DNA of 64,000 bases, taken from assembly GCA_027489965.1 (NCBI GenBank), contig JAIXZA010000175.1, positions 1-64,000 on the forward strand, in the 5' to 3' direction. Below, in pieces: positions 1-8,934 of the stretch; position 1 is the stretch's first letter, and each line of letters opens with the position of its first letter. Both the position numbers and the translations under genes were made by a program. The DNA is from Verrucomicrobiaceae bacterium (GTDB lineage Bacteria > Verrucomicrobiota > Verrucomicrobiia > Verrucomicrobiales > Verrucomicrobiaceae). Under the pieces are notes generated by a model that saw only the letters and a list, made by a program, of their open reading frames with translations, did not search any database and had not been told where the DNA came from.

Positions 1-65
1 AGGGCAGCATCAATCGCGGTCCAGTCCGCGTCTGAGATGTCCAGTGCGATGAGGTCTTGTGTCAT
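1..65 (-). CDS. N-terminal fragment of an unidentified protein, cut by the window edge
   Basis: An ATG at 63-65 on the minus strand opens a frame of 21 codons that runs off the left edge without a stop. The predicted start is MTQDLIALDISDADW, which is acidic and soluble-looking with no signal peptide. No family can be named from so little, and no clear Shine-Dalgarno sequence is visible upstream. The alternative is chance openness of a short GC-rich stretch. Confidence 0.35.
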   Translation of the reverse strand, partial: MTQDLIALDISDADWTAIDAA

Positions 66-242
66 GGTTGTGTGGCTTGTGTTGGCCGTGCCATTCCATA
101 GCGCCCCTGGCGTGGAAGAATTCCACACCACTCCTGAGTTCCATGTCAACGGTTCCGGCATGGGTCCAGATTGTGCCGGAAATGTCACCATTTTGGCAAT
201 GGTTTTTTTCCGAGGGTGTCATCCCATCTCATGCCGCATGAC

Positions 243-437
243 TCAAAACCGCAGCGTCCCGGCGATCTGCACGAAGTCGCTTTGAGGTGACGCGCCGGTA
301 GCATTCACGAAGCTGCCGGGGAAGAAGTGCGCATGGGCGAGGTCGGTGTCGAAGTTTTTGCAGACCTGCCAGACGAGGCGGATGTCGGTCTCCTGACCCA
401 CGAAGTCGCCGCTGGTGCGAAGCGCTGGCGCAAGGCT
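243..437 (-). pseudogene. C-terminal remnant of an outer-membrane porin, alginate-export type
   Basis: This frame continues directly below the stop of the pseudopilin gene upstream and ends at TGA 243-245. The roughly 60 residues have the alternating pattern of beta strands. They close with HFFPGSFVNATG, then DFVQIAGTLRF and a terminal Phe, as expected for the last two strands and C-terminal signature of outer-membrane barrels. The phrase resembles the end of the alginate export (AlgE-like) family. A stop lies in frame just upstream, around 456, and the only possible start is a TTG inside the neighbouring gene, so no barrel N-terminus exists here. Third-position GC is high, as in live genes. 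I infer a broken gene joined to the pilin cassette. The family assignment comes from motif memory and has not been tested. Confidence 0.5.
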
Positions 438-1359
438 ATGGCATGGAGCCAAGGTTTAGTGAGAGAGAGGTGCATTCGACGGGGAGGTGGAGTCTAGAAT
501 GGGCTTGGGGTTGAAGCTGTGTTACATCTTGAGAAGTCTCGACGAGGGCGAGCCACGCTGATAGCACGTTGCTCTCCATCGCCCCGGCGCGTTCCCAGAA
601 AGCCTCTGTGGTGCTGAGGAGCTGGATGGTGAGCCGGACTGGCAAACGGTGCTGGCTGGCTAGCGCGGCTGGGGTGAGACCTTCCCACTGGTGCCTGCGG
701 GTGTCGTGGCAGGTGGTGATGGGATTTGGTAGCAGGCGCATCATGAGCACATGCTCGGCGATGACGTGGCATTGCTCTTCTTTGAGGATGCCTTCGCGAA
801 ACCAGCGGTAGAGTTCATCGCGGTTTGTGATGGATGTGAGCAGGGGCTTTAGGGCTGCATCGAGATGATGCAGGGCGTTGAGCGTGGTTGGTTGCTGCCA
901 TTGAATCAGGCAAAAGCGGCGACGTGGAGGCAGGTGGGCGCGGAGATAGGCAGGACGTGTGAGTTCGTCGCTGGTGAGGCGCACAAAGAAGCCGCCGCAC
1001 TCGAGCTGGCCTTCAGCATTTCGTCTTTGGTAAAACATGGCATCACCGATGGCGTCGTCGACCTTGGGCAGCAGTTCTCTCACAGGGCCGCAGATGAAGT
1101 GGCCATCGCTGGTGGTGGTGAGGGTGATGCCGTCGGCGGCATAGCTGGCACGTTCTTCCAAAACGATGTCGCGTGTGACTTGTGTGAGGATTTGGCTGGC
1201 ATCGATGATCAGCACGCTGGCGGCGGCCTGACGCGTGACATGGCTGACGGCACGCTGAGTCATGCCGAGGCTTTGCACGACGACGAGCATGATCCCTGCT
1301 AGCACGGCGGTGGAGACGAGCATTTCCACGATTGTGTGACCATGGACTCTGGGTTTCAT
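436..1359 (-). CDS. Verru_Chthon cassette protein C (pseudopilin-like)
   Basis: This 307-residue protein starts with a type IV prepilin leader: a short basic stretch, Gly7, then HTIVEM with the conserved Glu at +5 of the mature protein, followed by a hydrophobic helix to about residue 30. The rest is a long soluble domain with no recognised fold. Size, leader and position next to proteins B and A fit Verru_Chthon cassette protein C, a pseudopilin family of Verrucomicrobia and Chthoniobacter whose function is unproven. Its start overlaps the end of protein B by 4 bp, implying translational coupling. It is probably inserted in the inner membrane and assembled by a type II/IV pilus-like machine encoded elsewhere. 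Confidence 0.75.
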   Translation of the reverse strand: MKPRVHGHTIVEMLVSTAVLAGIMLVVVQSLGMTQRAVSHVTRQAAASVLIIDASQILTQVTRDIVLEERASYAADGITLTTTSDGHFICGPVRELLPKVDDAIGDAMFYQRRNAEGQLECGGFFVRLTSDELTRPAYLRAHLPPRRRFCLIQWQQPTTLNALHHLDAALKPLLTSITNRDELYRWFREGILKEEQCHVIAEHVLMMRLLPNPITTCHDTRRHQWEGLTPAALASQHRLPVRLTIQLLSTTEAFWERAGAMESNVLSAWLALVETSQDVTQLQPQAHSRLHLPVECTSLSLNLGSMP

Positions 1360-1739
1360 GGGGCTAAACTGAGGGTGAAGGACTCAGCCCACGAGCCATG
1401 CGTGGCCTGCACGCGGAGAGTGGCAGTGGGGATGCTGCCGGTCGTTTCGCCAGGCAGTGGCAAGGTGATGATGGGGCTGATGGTGACGTGGTAAGCCGTT
1501 TCTGGATCGTGCTCCCGACATGGCGATCCACGCATGTCGTAGCGCATGGCGCTCATCGTCTGGCGTGCGGTGAGGCGGGTCTGCACATCCTGAAGGATGA
1601 AGGAGACTGCGGTGCGCTGGTTGGCCTGTCGGGATGAGTCGAGAGCCTGCGGCAGCAGGCCAATGACGCTCACCAGCACGGTGGCAAGGATGGCGACTGC
1701 GAGAACGGTCTCGATGAGGGTGAAGGCTTGCCTGTTCAT
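1356..1739 (-). CDS. Verru_Chthon cassette protein B (pseudopilin)
   Basis: This 127-residue protein has a textbook prepilin N-terminus: MNRQA, then FTLIET and a hydrophobic helix of about 20 residues. Ala rather than Gly precedes the cleavage site, which type II secretion peptidases can tolerate. The short beta-rich C-terminal part ends with TFSLSLAP-like strands. It overlaps protein A upstream (ATGA at 1736-1739) and protein C downstream by 4 bp each. Position between A and C supports Verru_Chthon cassette protein B. Its role in a pseudopilus is inferred from the leader alone. Confidence 0.75.
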   Translation of the reverse strand: MNRQAFTLIETVLAVAILATVLVSVIGLLPQALDSSRQANQRTAVSFILQDVQTRLTARQTMSAMRYDMRGSPCREHDPETAYHVTISPIITLPLPGETTGSIPTATLRVQATHGSWAESFTLSLAP

Positions 1740-4700
1740 GAGCCGAAGCGTTCCCGCGAGATGGTGATGAACTCCTGCTGCGTGTGCAATGAGGGCGCGG
1801 CGGCGTCCGTCACTGGCTCGGCAGCAGGTGCGGTTGGTTTAAAGCGACGTTCGATGACATCGCTGCCGCGCCGCTCGCTGACGATGCTGTCGCGTGTGTC
1901 GTCAAAGACGTCGGGCAGTGTGCCGCGAGCCTTTTTCAATACCTGCACTCGGTAGTGGACGCGGAAGATGTTCGACTGCGTGCAGAGGCGGGGATAAAGC
2001 TGGGCGTAGGGTGACTCGCGAAGATTGTCACCAGTGGCCTCGAAGGCATCGGCATCATCGTCGGCGCTGCCATTCCACCAAGTCGTCATGCCTGCTGCGT
2101 CCAGGTCTTTCGGATCGGGCGCTGTCCCATAGTCGTGGCCGGGGATGCGCTTCGGCACGAGGAACATGTCGCAGACCTCAGAGGCAGTGCGAAAGACTTC
2201 ACCTGCATCGAAGCGGCTCTCGAAGGCTGCGAGAGTCTTCTCCGCATCGACGGTGTAGCGGAACTGCTTGTTCTGCGGCGTGCTGGCCTTCTTCATATCC
2301 ACTGCGGTGGATGGAATGGCCGCCATGCGGACTCCTTGCAAAGCGCCGTGCATGGCGGTGGCACGCCGCAGCCAGGTCCAGGGCAAGATTTGAAAATTGA
2401 GGTTCACTTTGCCCTCGGTGGCGAAGTTCGCGCTGAGCGCCGATGGCTCGGTGATGGGCCGCCAGAAGAACTCGAGCCACAAGTGGTCGTGTGGATTGGC
2501 GAAGCCAAAGTGATCCCTCGTGGTGCTGTCGAAACGTCCAGGTGCCGTAGCGCTGCTGGTGCGGCCTGCCGGGTTGGGGCAAAACAAGAGAGTCTGCCAT
2601 GGGCGAGGTGTGGCGTTCTTCGCATCGCCAAAAATGCCGGAAGGCAATGCGCCAAAGCTGATCGCGCTGGTCATCGGCATGGCGGCATTTGGCGCGGTAA
2701 TGCCTGAGGAGCTGAGCGTTGTCTCGGGACTATGGGCGCAACGATTCACCGAGGCCCCATCGTCCTGCACGCCAGCACCGCTTTCCCAATCACCGAGTCG
2801 GCCACCGGGGTCATCACCGGCTTTGCGTTGCAGCGCGGATTTGAGTGTGAGCGGTGCGTTGCTGCTGAATTGGAGTTTGGCGAGTAGTGAGCCAGATGCC
2901 TTCACGGCGGGTTGCAGCTCCGGCGCACCGTATTGGCCGCTCACGAGGTAGGCACCATCACGCAAGGACTGCACCTGCGGTGGAGCCAGCGCCCCAGCGA
3001 GGCTCGGCGGGGCATCGGGGTGCGGTGTGAAGTAGCCGTTGTCCTTGCCATCATCGAAGACAGCGCTGCGCTGCACCGCGAGCAGGCGTGCATCGCCGCC
3101 CGTGGGTCCGTTGGCATTCAGCACCATCGACCGCACGATGTCACCACGCTGGATGATGGGCAGGCGCATGACGCCATCCACGACGACGGGTTTCAAGCGA
3201 TCATCCAGCGTGCGCGGACCCTTCGCAAAGTCACTGACGAGCAGTTTCGGCATCGGGATGTCCTGCGCGGGAAAGAGGACTTCAACGGAATGAATCGTAT
3301 CGTCGGGTTTCTTCTGACCGGGCGGAGCATTGGGCTCCAGCAAGTCGATTACGATGCCGGATTCGATCATGCGAATGGAGGTCGCTGGTGCGCCATACTT
3401 CTTTGGCAGCACCACATCGCTGCTGCTGATGAAGGGGAAGTCGCGTGCAGGATCTTCGCGCTTGCCGATGAGCTTGGGGTTGCCGTCTGGCTGCAGGAAT
3501 TGCGAGGCAAAGCAGGCATAAGCACTGTCACCGCCGCCCCAAGGCAGACCGGTGGCAGGCAGTGGCTGGGTGTTTGAGAGGGTGCAGCGGTTGCGCACGT
3601 TGCCGCCTGGCAGCTTAAGCAGGACATTGTCTGCCAAATTGAAGAACACACCGCGCTGGATGCGCACGGACCATGCGGCGCTGACCGGTGCAGGGCCATT
3701 GGCGGCAAAGTAGGGATTGAGCACGAGGAAGGCTCGCAGCTTCGCGGCGCGATCACAGATGCCGTCATTGTTCGCATCCAGTGGTGCGCCATTGAGACGG
3801 TCGACATCGGTGAAGGCAAACACCACGGCTACCTCCGTGATGGTGGGGAAGCGCCCATAGCCGCGAGACTTCACGCTGCCATTTTCATCCGTCAGCGTGA
3901 GCGGAACGGCGCTGTGATGATTCACCGCACTAGCAGGCGGCAGGGCTTTGTCCGTGTTCACGCTCCAGCGCATGTTATCGAGCATTGACGTCAGAATCTG
4001 ATCACGGCTGCGCTCACCATACTTGGAAACAAAAGATGAGCCAACACCTGGGATGGGCGCATTGGTCATGCGTTGCAGCCAGGCGTAAAGCTCACGATTG
4101 CGCGGCACCTCCGTCCAGTCTGCGCTCATACTTTGCGCGGAGCCCTGACCGTCCGCACTCTGCCACAGAGCTGCTCTTTGAAACATGAACTCATGCGCTG
4201 GATCGAGTGCGGAGAGGGCGTGCAGGCGCTTGTCTGCCAGCGTGCGTTGCGTCCTATCTTTGGGCATCATCCACAGCGCGATCTTCGGCAGGCCAAAGGG
4301 ATTTAACTCAGGCGCATTCGACCGCGTGGTCAGGAGGAAGTCCGCTTGGCGCAGATCCTGCGTGCTCAACACAAAGCCCTTCGCCAAGCCGTTGTTGTTG
4401 CGATTCACGTCGAGGTAAAACTCACCCACGCTGCTGTAATGGCGCTCTTGTTTGCTCACCCACTCACCCGCACGCTGCACGGTGCCTTCGGGGACGAGTG
4501 ATTGATAGCAATTGAGATGCCTGCTCCACCAGCTCGTCGTTTCATGGTTCAGCGGGTCTAGCGGATCATTCACAGGCCACTGAACGGTGCCGCTCTTCCC
4601 GCCGCCGAAGTGCTTCAAAACCGACGACAACGAAGTGAACGCCGGATGCCCGCTGTCCGCGTGGTGTTGCGCGGCTGCGGGCACTTGCTTGGCGTAACCT

Positions 4701-5476
4701 TGCTCCGTCAGGGTATTCGCCGCAGGCATGTCCCAGGGCTGTGCTTCGCTGGCGGTGTTGAGGTTGAGCTTGCAGGACTCGTCATCCGTCCAGAAGGCGA
4801 TGCGGGCGACCACAGGGTTCTGCGCAGTGACTTTGGTTGGATCAAAATGCACGCCTGCTGAGTCCCGCGAGGTCGGCATCACGAGCTGCCCGTCTTTAAG
4901 CAAATACATCCAAGCCACGGGCAGCGGCAGCGATTGGCCGTTCACTGCGCCAGCAGCAGCGTCACGCAGAGCATAGCCATCCGTCAGCCCCAGCCGTGCA
5001 GGATCGGCGATGGGATACTGGCGCTCACCATTCGCGTTCGTCATCGGCTCATTCAGATCAACGAAAAGGCCGAGCTGATCCTGCCACTGTGCCATCGCAC
5101 TCGTCTCCGAGCTCGCATCAAAGCTCACGGAGTTCATCACCGGCGCGGAGTAGAGCCGATGATGCATCAGGGCCGTCGGCTTGTCTTTGCCCGGTGCCAC
5201 ATCAGTGCCGAAGGTGCGAATCATGCCTGGCTGCGAGGTCCACAATACGGCAGGCTGTGTGGTGGCTCGCTTCAGTTGTGCCTTCACCATATTCGCTGGC
5301 AAGGCACGCAACCACTCGGCAGCGCTGCGATCACTCTGCAAGGAGGCACTCCGCAGATGCGTGGTGCCTGTGCTCAAAGCAGCCAGCACCAGAATCATCA
5401 ACAGTGCCAGCATCGTCAGCACCATGACCAGCGCCGCGCCATGTGCCCGGCTCGCCCGATGGCCCTTCGCCTTCAC
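1736..5476 (-). CDS. Verru_Chthon cassette protein A
   Basis: This is a very large protein of 1246 residues. A basic N-terminus precedes one hydrophobic segment at about residues 13-35, as in PilX/GspK-like proteins that start with GAALVMVL. The remainder is a long periplasmic or surface region without recognised catalytic motifs. It repeatedly mentions Asp/Asn-rich turns and proline-rich linkers. Size, N-terminus and cassette context match Verru_Chthon cassette protein A. It overlaps the upstream binding-protein gene by 4 bp and protein B downstream by 4 bp, so the four genes probably form one transcript. The function of the cassette is unknown; surface pseudopilus assembly is only inferred. 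Confidence 0.75.
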   Translation of the reverse strand: MKAKGHRASRAHGAALVMVLTMLALLMILVLAALSTGTTHLRSASLQSDRSAAEWLRALPANMVKAQLKRATTQPAVLWTSQPGMIRTFGTDVAPGKDKPTALMHHRLYSAPVMNSVSFDASSETSAMAQWQDQLGLFVDLNEPMTNANGERQYPIADPARLGLTDGYALRDAAAGAVNGQSLPLPVAWMYLLKDGQLVMPTSRDSAGVHFDPTKVTAQNPVVARIAFWTDDESCKLNLNTASEAQPWDMPAANTLTEQGYAKQVPAAAQHHADSGHPAFTSLSSVLKHFGGGKSGTVQWPVNDPLDPLNHETTSWWSRHLNCYQSLVPEGTVQRAGEWVSKQERHYSSVGEFYLDVNRNNNGLAKGFVLSTQDLRQADFLLTTRSNAPELNPFGLPKIALWMMPKDRTQRTLADKRLHALSALDPAHEFMFQRAALWQSADGQGSAQSMSADWTEVPRNRELYAWLQRMTNAPIPGVGSSFVSKYGERSRDQILTSMLDNMRWSVNTDKALPPASAVNHHSAVPLTLTDENGSVKSRGYGRFPTITEVAVVFAFTDVDRLNGAPLDANNDGICDRAAKLRAFLVLNPYFAANGPAPVSAAWSVRIQRGVFFNLADNVLLKLPGGNVRNRCTLSNTQPLPATGLPWGGGDSAYACFASQFLQPDGNPKLIGKREDPARDFPFISSSDVVLPKKYGAPATSIRMIESGIVIDLLEPNAPPGQKKPDDTIHSVEVLFPAQDIPMPKLLVSDFAKGPRTLDDRLKPVVVDGVMRLPIIQRGDIVRSMVLNANGPTGGDARLLAVQRSAVFDDGKDNGYFTPHPDAPPSLAGALAPPQVQSLRDGAYLVSGQYGAPELQPAVKASGSLLAKLQFSSNAPLTLKSALQRKAGDDPGGRLGDWESGAGVQDDGASVNRCAHSPETTLSSSGITAPNAAMPMTSAISFGALPSGIFGDAKNATPRPWQTLLFCPNPAGRTSSATAPGRFDSTTRDHFGFANPHDHLWLEFFWRPITEPSALSANFATEGKVNLNFQILPWTWLRRATAMHGALQGVRMAAIPSTAVDMKKASTPQNKQFRYTVDAEKTLAAFESRFDAGEVFRTASEVCDMFLVPKRIPGHDYGTAPDPKDLDAAGMTTWWNGSADDDADAFEATGDNLRESPYAQLYPRLCTQSNIFRVHYRVQVLKKARGTLPDVFDDTRDSIVSERRGSDVIERRFKPTAPAAEPVTDAAAPSLHTQQEFITISRERFGS

Positions 5477-6300
5477 GGTTTACTCGTTTCTGGCTTCGCT
5501 GGGTAGAACAAGTGCGGATCGTCCGGCTTGCGGTCATCATAGGCACGCAGAAAAGCCTGCCCTTTTTCCCCGGTCATCCACGCGTGCAGCGCCTTGGCCC
5601 CAGCTTGATTGCTCATCGGAAACTTCTTCTCATCCGCGATCATGACCACATACGGCCGCCGCATCATTGGATCACCCTGCACCATCATCTTCATGCCAGC
5701 GGCGGGGATTTTGCCCTTCAAGATCGGGATGCGGCCCACGATGACGTAGGCGTGCTTCGACGCAGCATACTCCACGATCGCCTGGGGCACGCTGCTCTCG
5801 TCTTTGAGCACCCAGTCACCCTTTGGCTGCACGCCAGCCGCGCTCCAAAGACGATGCGACACCTCACGACTCCCTGGTCCCATGAAATCAATGAAGGGCG
5901 ACTTTGTTTCTGCGATCTTTTTCAGCGCATTGGCACCGCTTTTCATGCCTTTGATGCCCGCTGGATCACTCGCGGGGCCCATGATGCAGTGTTCATTGCG
6001 TGCCCAGGGCTCGCTGTCCTTTGCCAGACCACTCGCCACCATCTCCGTGGCCTCATCACTAGCATGCAGCGTTACGAGATCGACTTGCCCACTTTTCAGA
6101 GCTTCCGCCAGCACGGCCTTCGGCCCCGTGGTGACTAGCTCCACAGGCCAGCCTGTTTCCTTCGCGAAGGCCTCCGCCAGCTCAGGCCACATGCCGCCGA
6201 GCGTCATGCCGCCGATCACCGCGACACGCACAGGAGGCTTCACCTCGGCGGCTGGTGCATGGAGCACCCACATCGAGAATAAGGCATAAAGCAGTCTCAT
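5473..6300 (-). CDS. Periplasmic substrate-binding protein, tungstate/molybdate TupA-like
   Basis: The ATG at 6300 gives 275 residues with a plausible signal peptide (residues 1-18, ending APAAEV); a further in-frame ATG at 6363 would place unlikely residues ahead of it. The body reads as a PBP-like-2 domain: an opening VRVAVIGGMTLGG strand-loop, a GPGSREVSHRLW anion-loop candidate, and alternating alpha/beta segments. That resembles TupA-type oxyanion-binding proteins. No permease or ATPase lies beside it, but a molybdate transporter is encoded 1.8 kb away on the other strand. It precedes and overlaps the Verru_Chthon genes by 4 bp, an odd partnership. Phosphate-like binding is the main alternative. 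Confidence 0.6.
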   Translation of the reverse strand: MRLLYALFSMWVLHAPAAEVKPPVRVAVIGGMTLGGMWPELAEAFAKETGWPVELVTTGPKAVLAEALKSGQVDLVTLHASDEATEMVASGLAKDSEPWARNEHCIMGPASDPAGIKGMKSGANALKKIAETKSPFIDFMGPGSREVSHRLWSAAGVQPKGDWVLKDESSVPQAIVEYAASKHAYVIVGRIPILKGKIPAAGMKMMVQGDPMMRRPYVVMIADEKKFPMSNQAGAKALHAWMTGEKGQAFLRAYDDRKPDDPHLFYPAKPETSKP

Positions 6301-6304
6301 GGCG

Positions 6305-7042
6305 TTAACGGCGTGAACGACGAAGAACGAGCGAAACGGCCCCCAGCAGGAGGAACAACACACGGCTGGGCTCTGGTATTGCCGCCGCTGTGATCGTCAA
6401 TTCAGGACGACGGGATGCCGTGCCGAAGCTACGCGAATTAAAGAGAATGGCCATGTTCGGATCACCTGCCGTCAGCGCAAAACTCACCGAGCCACCGTTC
6501 GCGATGTCACTCGTCAAGCCGCTGGTGAACGCCAAATTATAAGTGCCGAGTGCGCCGTCGCTGACATCCGCGATCATGAAAGTGCCCTGAGATTGCGTCC
6601 CGGTCATGAGCCCGGCGAGGGCGTTCCAGTTCACACCTGTAAGCGATGGAGTATTTGGGTTGCCCGTCCCCTCTATCCAGGAATCGCTGCTGATCCAATT
6701 GATGCCCAAAGAGCCAGCGACGCTGGGACTGTTAAAAAGCACATTATTTGGAGCCGAAGTGGTCAACTTCAGGTTCACTCCTGTCACCACCCACTGACCG
6801 GCACCATAGGTCGTGTCGAAACCCGCCTTGTCAGTTGAGACATCAAAGCGCAACAGCGAAGCGAAGGCACCATTGGCCGTTCCAGAGCCAGCCACCGCCA
6901 GAGCACCGCCGGCACCATAGTTGTTGGCGGTGAGATTGTTCGTGGGCCCTGTTGTGACAAACGCATCCGCTAGCGTGGTCGCAGCACGCAAAGAGGAAGC
7001 CGTGAAAAGGATGGAAAGTAGTAGGGGACGAAGGTTTGACAT
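6305..7042 (-). CDS. PEP-CTERM sorted surface protein
   Basis: The ATG at 7042 begins a 245-residue protein with a signal peptide (SNLRPLLLSILFTASSLRA) and an exported domain whose N-terminal part (LADAFV, NNYGAGG, LLRFDVS) has the flavour of DNRLRE-type beta modules. The C-terminus carries IPEPS, a hydrophobic stretch and RRSRR, the three-part PEP-CTERM tag cleaved and sorted by exosortase. No exosortase is in this window, so it must be supplied from elsewhere. The start lies 31 bp from the divergent regulator gene start. An upstream ATG at 7072 would overlap that gene. The function beyond surface display is unknown. Confidence 0.85.
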   Translation of the reverse strand: MSNLRPLLLSILFTASSLRAATTLADAFVTTGPTNNLTANNYGAGGALAVAGSGTANGAFASLLRFDVSTDKAGFDTTYGAGQWVVTGVNLKLTTSAPNNVLFNSPSVAGSLGINWISSDSWIEGTGNPNTPSLTGVNWNALAGLMTGTQSQGTFMIADVSDGALGTYNLAFTSGLTSDIANGGSVSFALTAGDPNMAILFNSRSFGTASRRPELTITAAAIPEPSRVLFLLLGAVSLVLRRSRR

Positions 7043-7068
7043 AGACAGGATAATATCGTTGTTTGACA
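7034..7068. promoter_or_regulatory. Direct repeat GTTTGACA in a divergent start region, possible operator
   Basis: The octamer GTTTGACA occurs at 7034-7041 and again at 7061-7068, 27 bp apart start to start. The pair flanks the 31-bp gap between the PEP-CTERM and regulator starts. It could be an operator for the adjacent HTH protein, but it is short, one copy lies inside the PEP-CTERM coding start, and no consensus promoter spacing is visible. It does not match the ModE box I know. Confidence 0.2.
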
Positions 7069-7073
7069 GCATT

Positions 7074-8135
7074 ATGGCAACGAGTTCAACACAAATTTCT
7101 TTCGTGGCGGCAAGACGCAAGTCGCGCGGCTGGTCACAGGACGATCTGGCGGCGCAATCCGGCGTCCCGCGCAGCTCCATCAGTGCCATTGAGGCCGGAA
7201 GGCTCACGCCCTCCGTCACAGCGGCGTTGGCGGTAGCGAAGGCGTTGGAGTGCAGCGTGGAGGAATTGTTTGGCTCAGGCGGTGCGAGCGGTGAGCAAGA
7301 GATGCAATGGGCCTGGGAACCGCGACTGGAAGCCAGCCGCTACTGGGAGGCCGAGGTCGGGGGAACGAAGTGGCTTTATCCCGTGGAAGCGCTGCCGGGC
7401 AGCGCCTGGGCGCATGACGGTATCTGCCGTGAGAAAGTGCTGCATGAGCGTGGAGACTGGGATGCTTCACAGACACTTGTGCTGGCTGGGTGTGATCCAG
7501 CCGCAGGGCTGCTCGCGGCTGAGTATGCGGCGGCATCGGGCTTTCGTTTGCTGGCTTTCTCGCGTGGTGGTGGCGCGGCGTTGGAGCTTTTGAAACAAGG
7601 CGTGGTGCATGTGGCGGCGCTGCACCGCTCCACGGTGGAAAAACCGGAGCGCAACGCCGAGACGGCACGCGAGAAGCTTGGCGGTGGCTATCGCCTGCTG
7701 CGCAGCGCGGACTGGCAGGCGGGTATCGTGCTCCCTGCGGATGATCACACGCGCAGCGTGACAGCTTGTGCGAAACAGGTGCGCCAATGGGCCATGCGTG
7801 AACCTGGATCAGCAGCGCGTGAATGTCTGGACGGCCTGCTGGACAAACCGCGTGTCTCCAAGCGCGTGATGCTGAGCCACCATGCCGTCGTCGAGGCCGT
7901 GCGCGGTGGCTGGGCGGAGGCGGGCGTGTGTGTGCGTCTCTGCGCCGAGGATGCCGGACTGCGCTTCCTGCCGGTGCGCAATGAATCGCTCGATCTGTGT
8001 TTCTCATCCGCCATGGAGCGTGATCCGCGCGTGCAGGCGCTCATCCGTCTGCTGCGTAGTCGCGCACATCGCCGCCTGATCGACGAACTACCGGGCTACG
8101 ACGCCAGCCACACCGGCGAGATGCTTTCCATTTAA
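7074..8135 (+). CDS. XRE-type HTH regulator with fused molybdate-binding-like domain
   Basis: The 353-residue protein starts at ATG 7074; an upstream in-frame start would run through the divergent gene. Residues 8-65 form an XRE helix-turn-helix (RRKSRGWSQDDLAAQSGV, then SSISAIEAGRLTPS). Residues 75-350 read like a periplasmic-binding-protein fold used as a cytoplasmic sensor (PBP_like, the COG1910 molybdate-binding group), with LVLAGCDPAAGLLA, RLLAFSRGGG and VRGGWAEAGVCVRL segments. Twelve bp separate it from modA, so it probably controls the modABC unit in response to oxyanion. This architecture differs from ModE, which uses TOBE/MOP domains. Which ligand it binds is inferred from context. 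Confidence 0.8.
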   Translation: MATSSTQISFVAARRKSRGWSQDDLAAQSGVPRSSISAIEAGRLTPSVTAALAVAKALECSVEELFGSGGASGEQEMQWAWEPRLEASRYWEAEVGGTKWLYPVEALPGSAWAHDGICREKVLHERGDWDASQTLVLAGCDPAAGLLAAEYAAASGFRLLAFSRGGGAALELLKQGVVHVAALHRSTVEKPERNAETAREKLGGGYRLLRSADWQAGIVLPADDHTRSVTACAKQVRQWAMREPGSAARECLDGLLDKPRVSKRVMLSHHAVVEAVRGGWAEAGVCVRLCAEDAGLRFLPVRNESLDLCFSSAMERDPRVQALIRLLRSRAHRRLIDELPGYDASHTGEMLSI

Positions 8136-8147
8136 CCCGCACTCATC

Positions 8148-8933
8148 ATGACACGATACACCTCCATCATCCTTCTCGGTGCGGCGCTGCTTGTCGGCTG
8201 CAAGCCAGCTTCAAAAACTGCGGGCACAACGCTGACACTCGCCGTGGCCTCCAGCGTGCAGTTCGCGATGGAAGACCTCATCAAGACCTACAACACCGCG
8301 CATCCCGAGGTGACGGTGAAGGCGACGTATGGCTCGTCGGGCAACTTCTTTGCGCAAATCCAGAACCAAGCGCCCTTCGATGTCTTTTTCGCCGCCGATA
8401 TGGATTACCCCGCCAAGCTCGCGAAGGCCGGACTCGCGTTGGACGATCAAGTGTCGCCGTATGCCATCGGCGGGCTCGTGCTGTGGGTGCCGAAAGCGTC
8501 GCCGCTCGACGTGGAGAAGCTGGGCATTCAAGCGCTCGCCGATCCAGCGGTAAAGAAGATCGCCATCGCCAATCCGAAGCTGGCTCCCTATGGCTCAGCG
8601 GCGGTGGCGGCGATGAAGGAGCTCAAGGTGTATGAGCAGGCGGAATCGAAGCTCGTGCTCGGCGAGAACATCACGCAGACGGCGCAGTTTGTGGAAAGCG
8701 GCGCGGCGGACATCGGCTTCCTCGCGCTATCACATGCCGTGTCGGACAAGATGAAGGACAAAGGCCGCTACTGGGAGGTGCCTGCGGCTGCCTTCCCCGC
8801 CATCGAGCAAGGGCTGGTCATCATCAAGAGCACGCCGAATGCCGATGCTGCGCGTGCCTTCCGTGAGTTCATCCTGAGCGATGCCGCCGCCAAGGTGCTG
8901 CAACGTCACGGCTTCAAGCTGCCTCAGAAATAA
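8148..8933 (+). CDS. modA: Molybdate ABC transporter substrate-binding lipoprotein
   Basis: The 261-residue protein has a lipoprotein signal with lipobox LLVGC (Cys18). The mature part follows ModA closely: LAVASSVQFAMEDL at the first oxyanion loop, YGSSGNFFAQIQNQAPFDVFFAAD at the second binding loop and hinge, ANPKLAPYGSAA, and a GAADIGFLA strand near the end. These motifs supply the Ser and backbone contacts to molybdate in known ModA proteins. It follows the regulator by 12 bp and precedes modB by one base, consistent with a single transcript. Lipid anchoring replaces the free periplasmic form found in enterobacteria. Tungstate binding is also possible. Confidence 0.92.
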   Translation: MTRYTSIILLGAALLVGCKPASKTAGTTLTLAVASSVQFAMEDLIKTYNTAHPEVTVKATYGSSGNFFAQIQNQAPFDVFFAADMDYPAKLAKAGLALDDQVSPYAIGGLVLWVPKASPLDVEKLGIQALADPAVKKIAIANPKLAPYGSAAVAAMKELKVYEQAESKLVLGENITQTAQFVESGAADIGFLALSHAVSDKMKDKGRYWEVPAAAFPAIEQGLVIIKSTPNADAARAFREFILSDAAAKVLQRHGFKLPQK

Positions 8934-8934
8934 G

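Noticed and set aside
10..222. A 70-codon minus-strand frame at the left end
   Set aside because: No signal, motif or coding bias; it overlaps the better-supported partial frame ending at 65.
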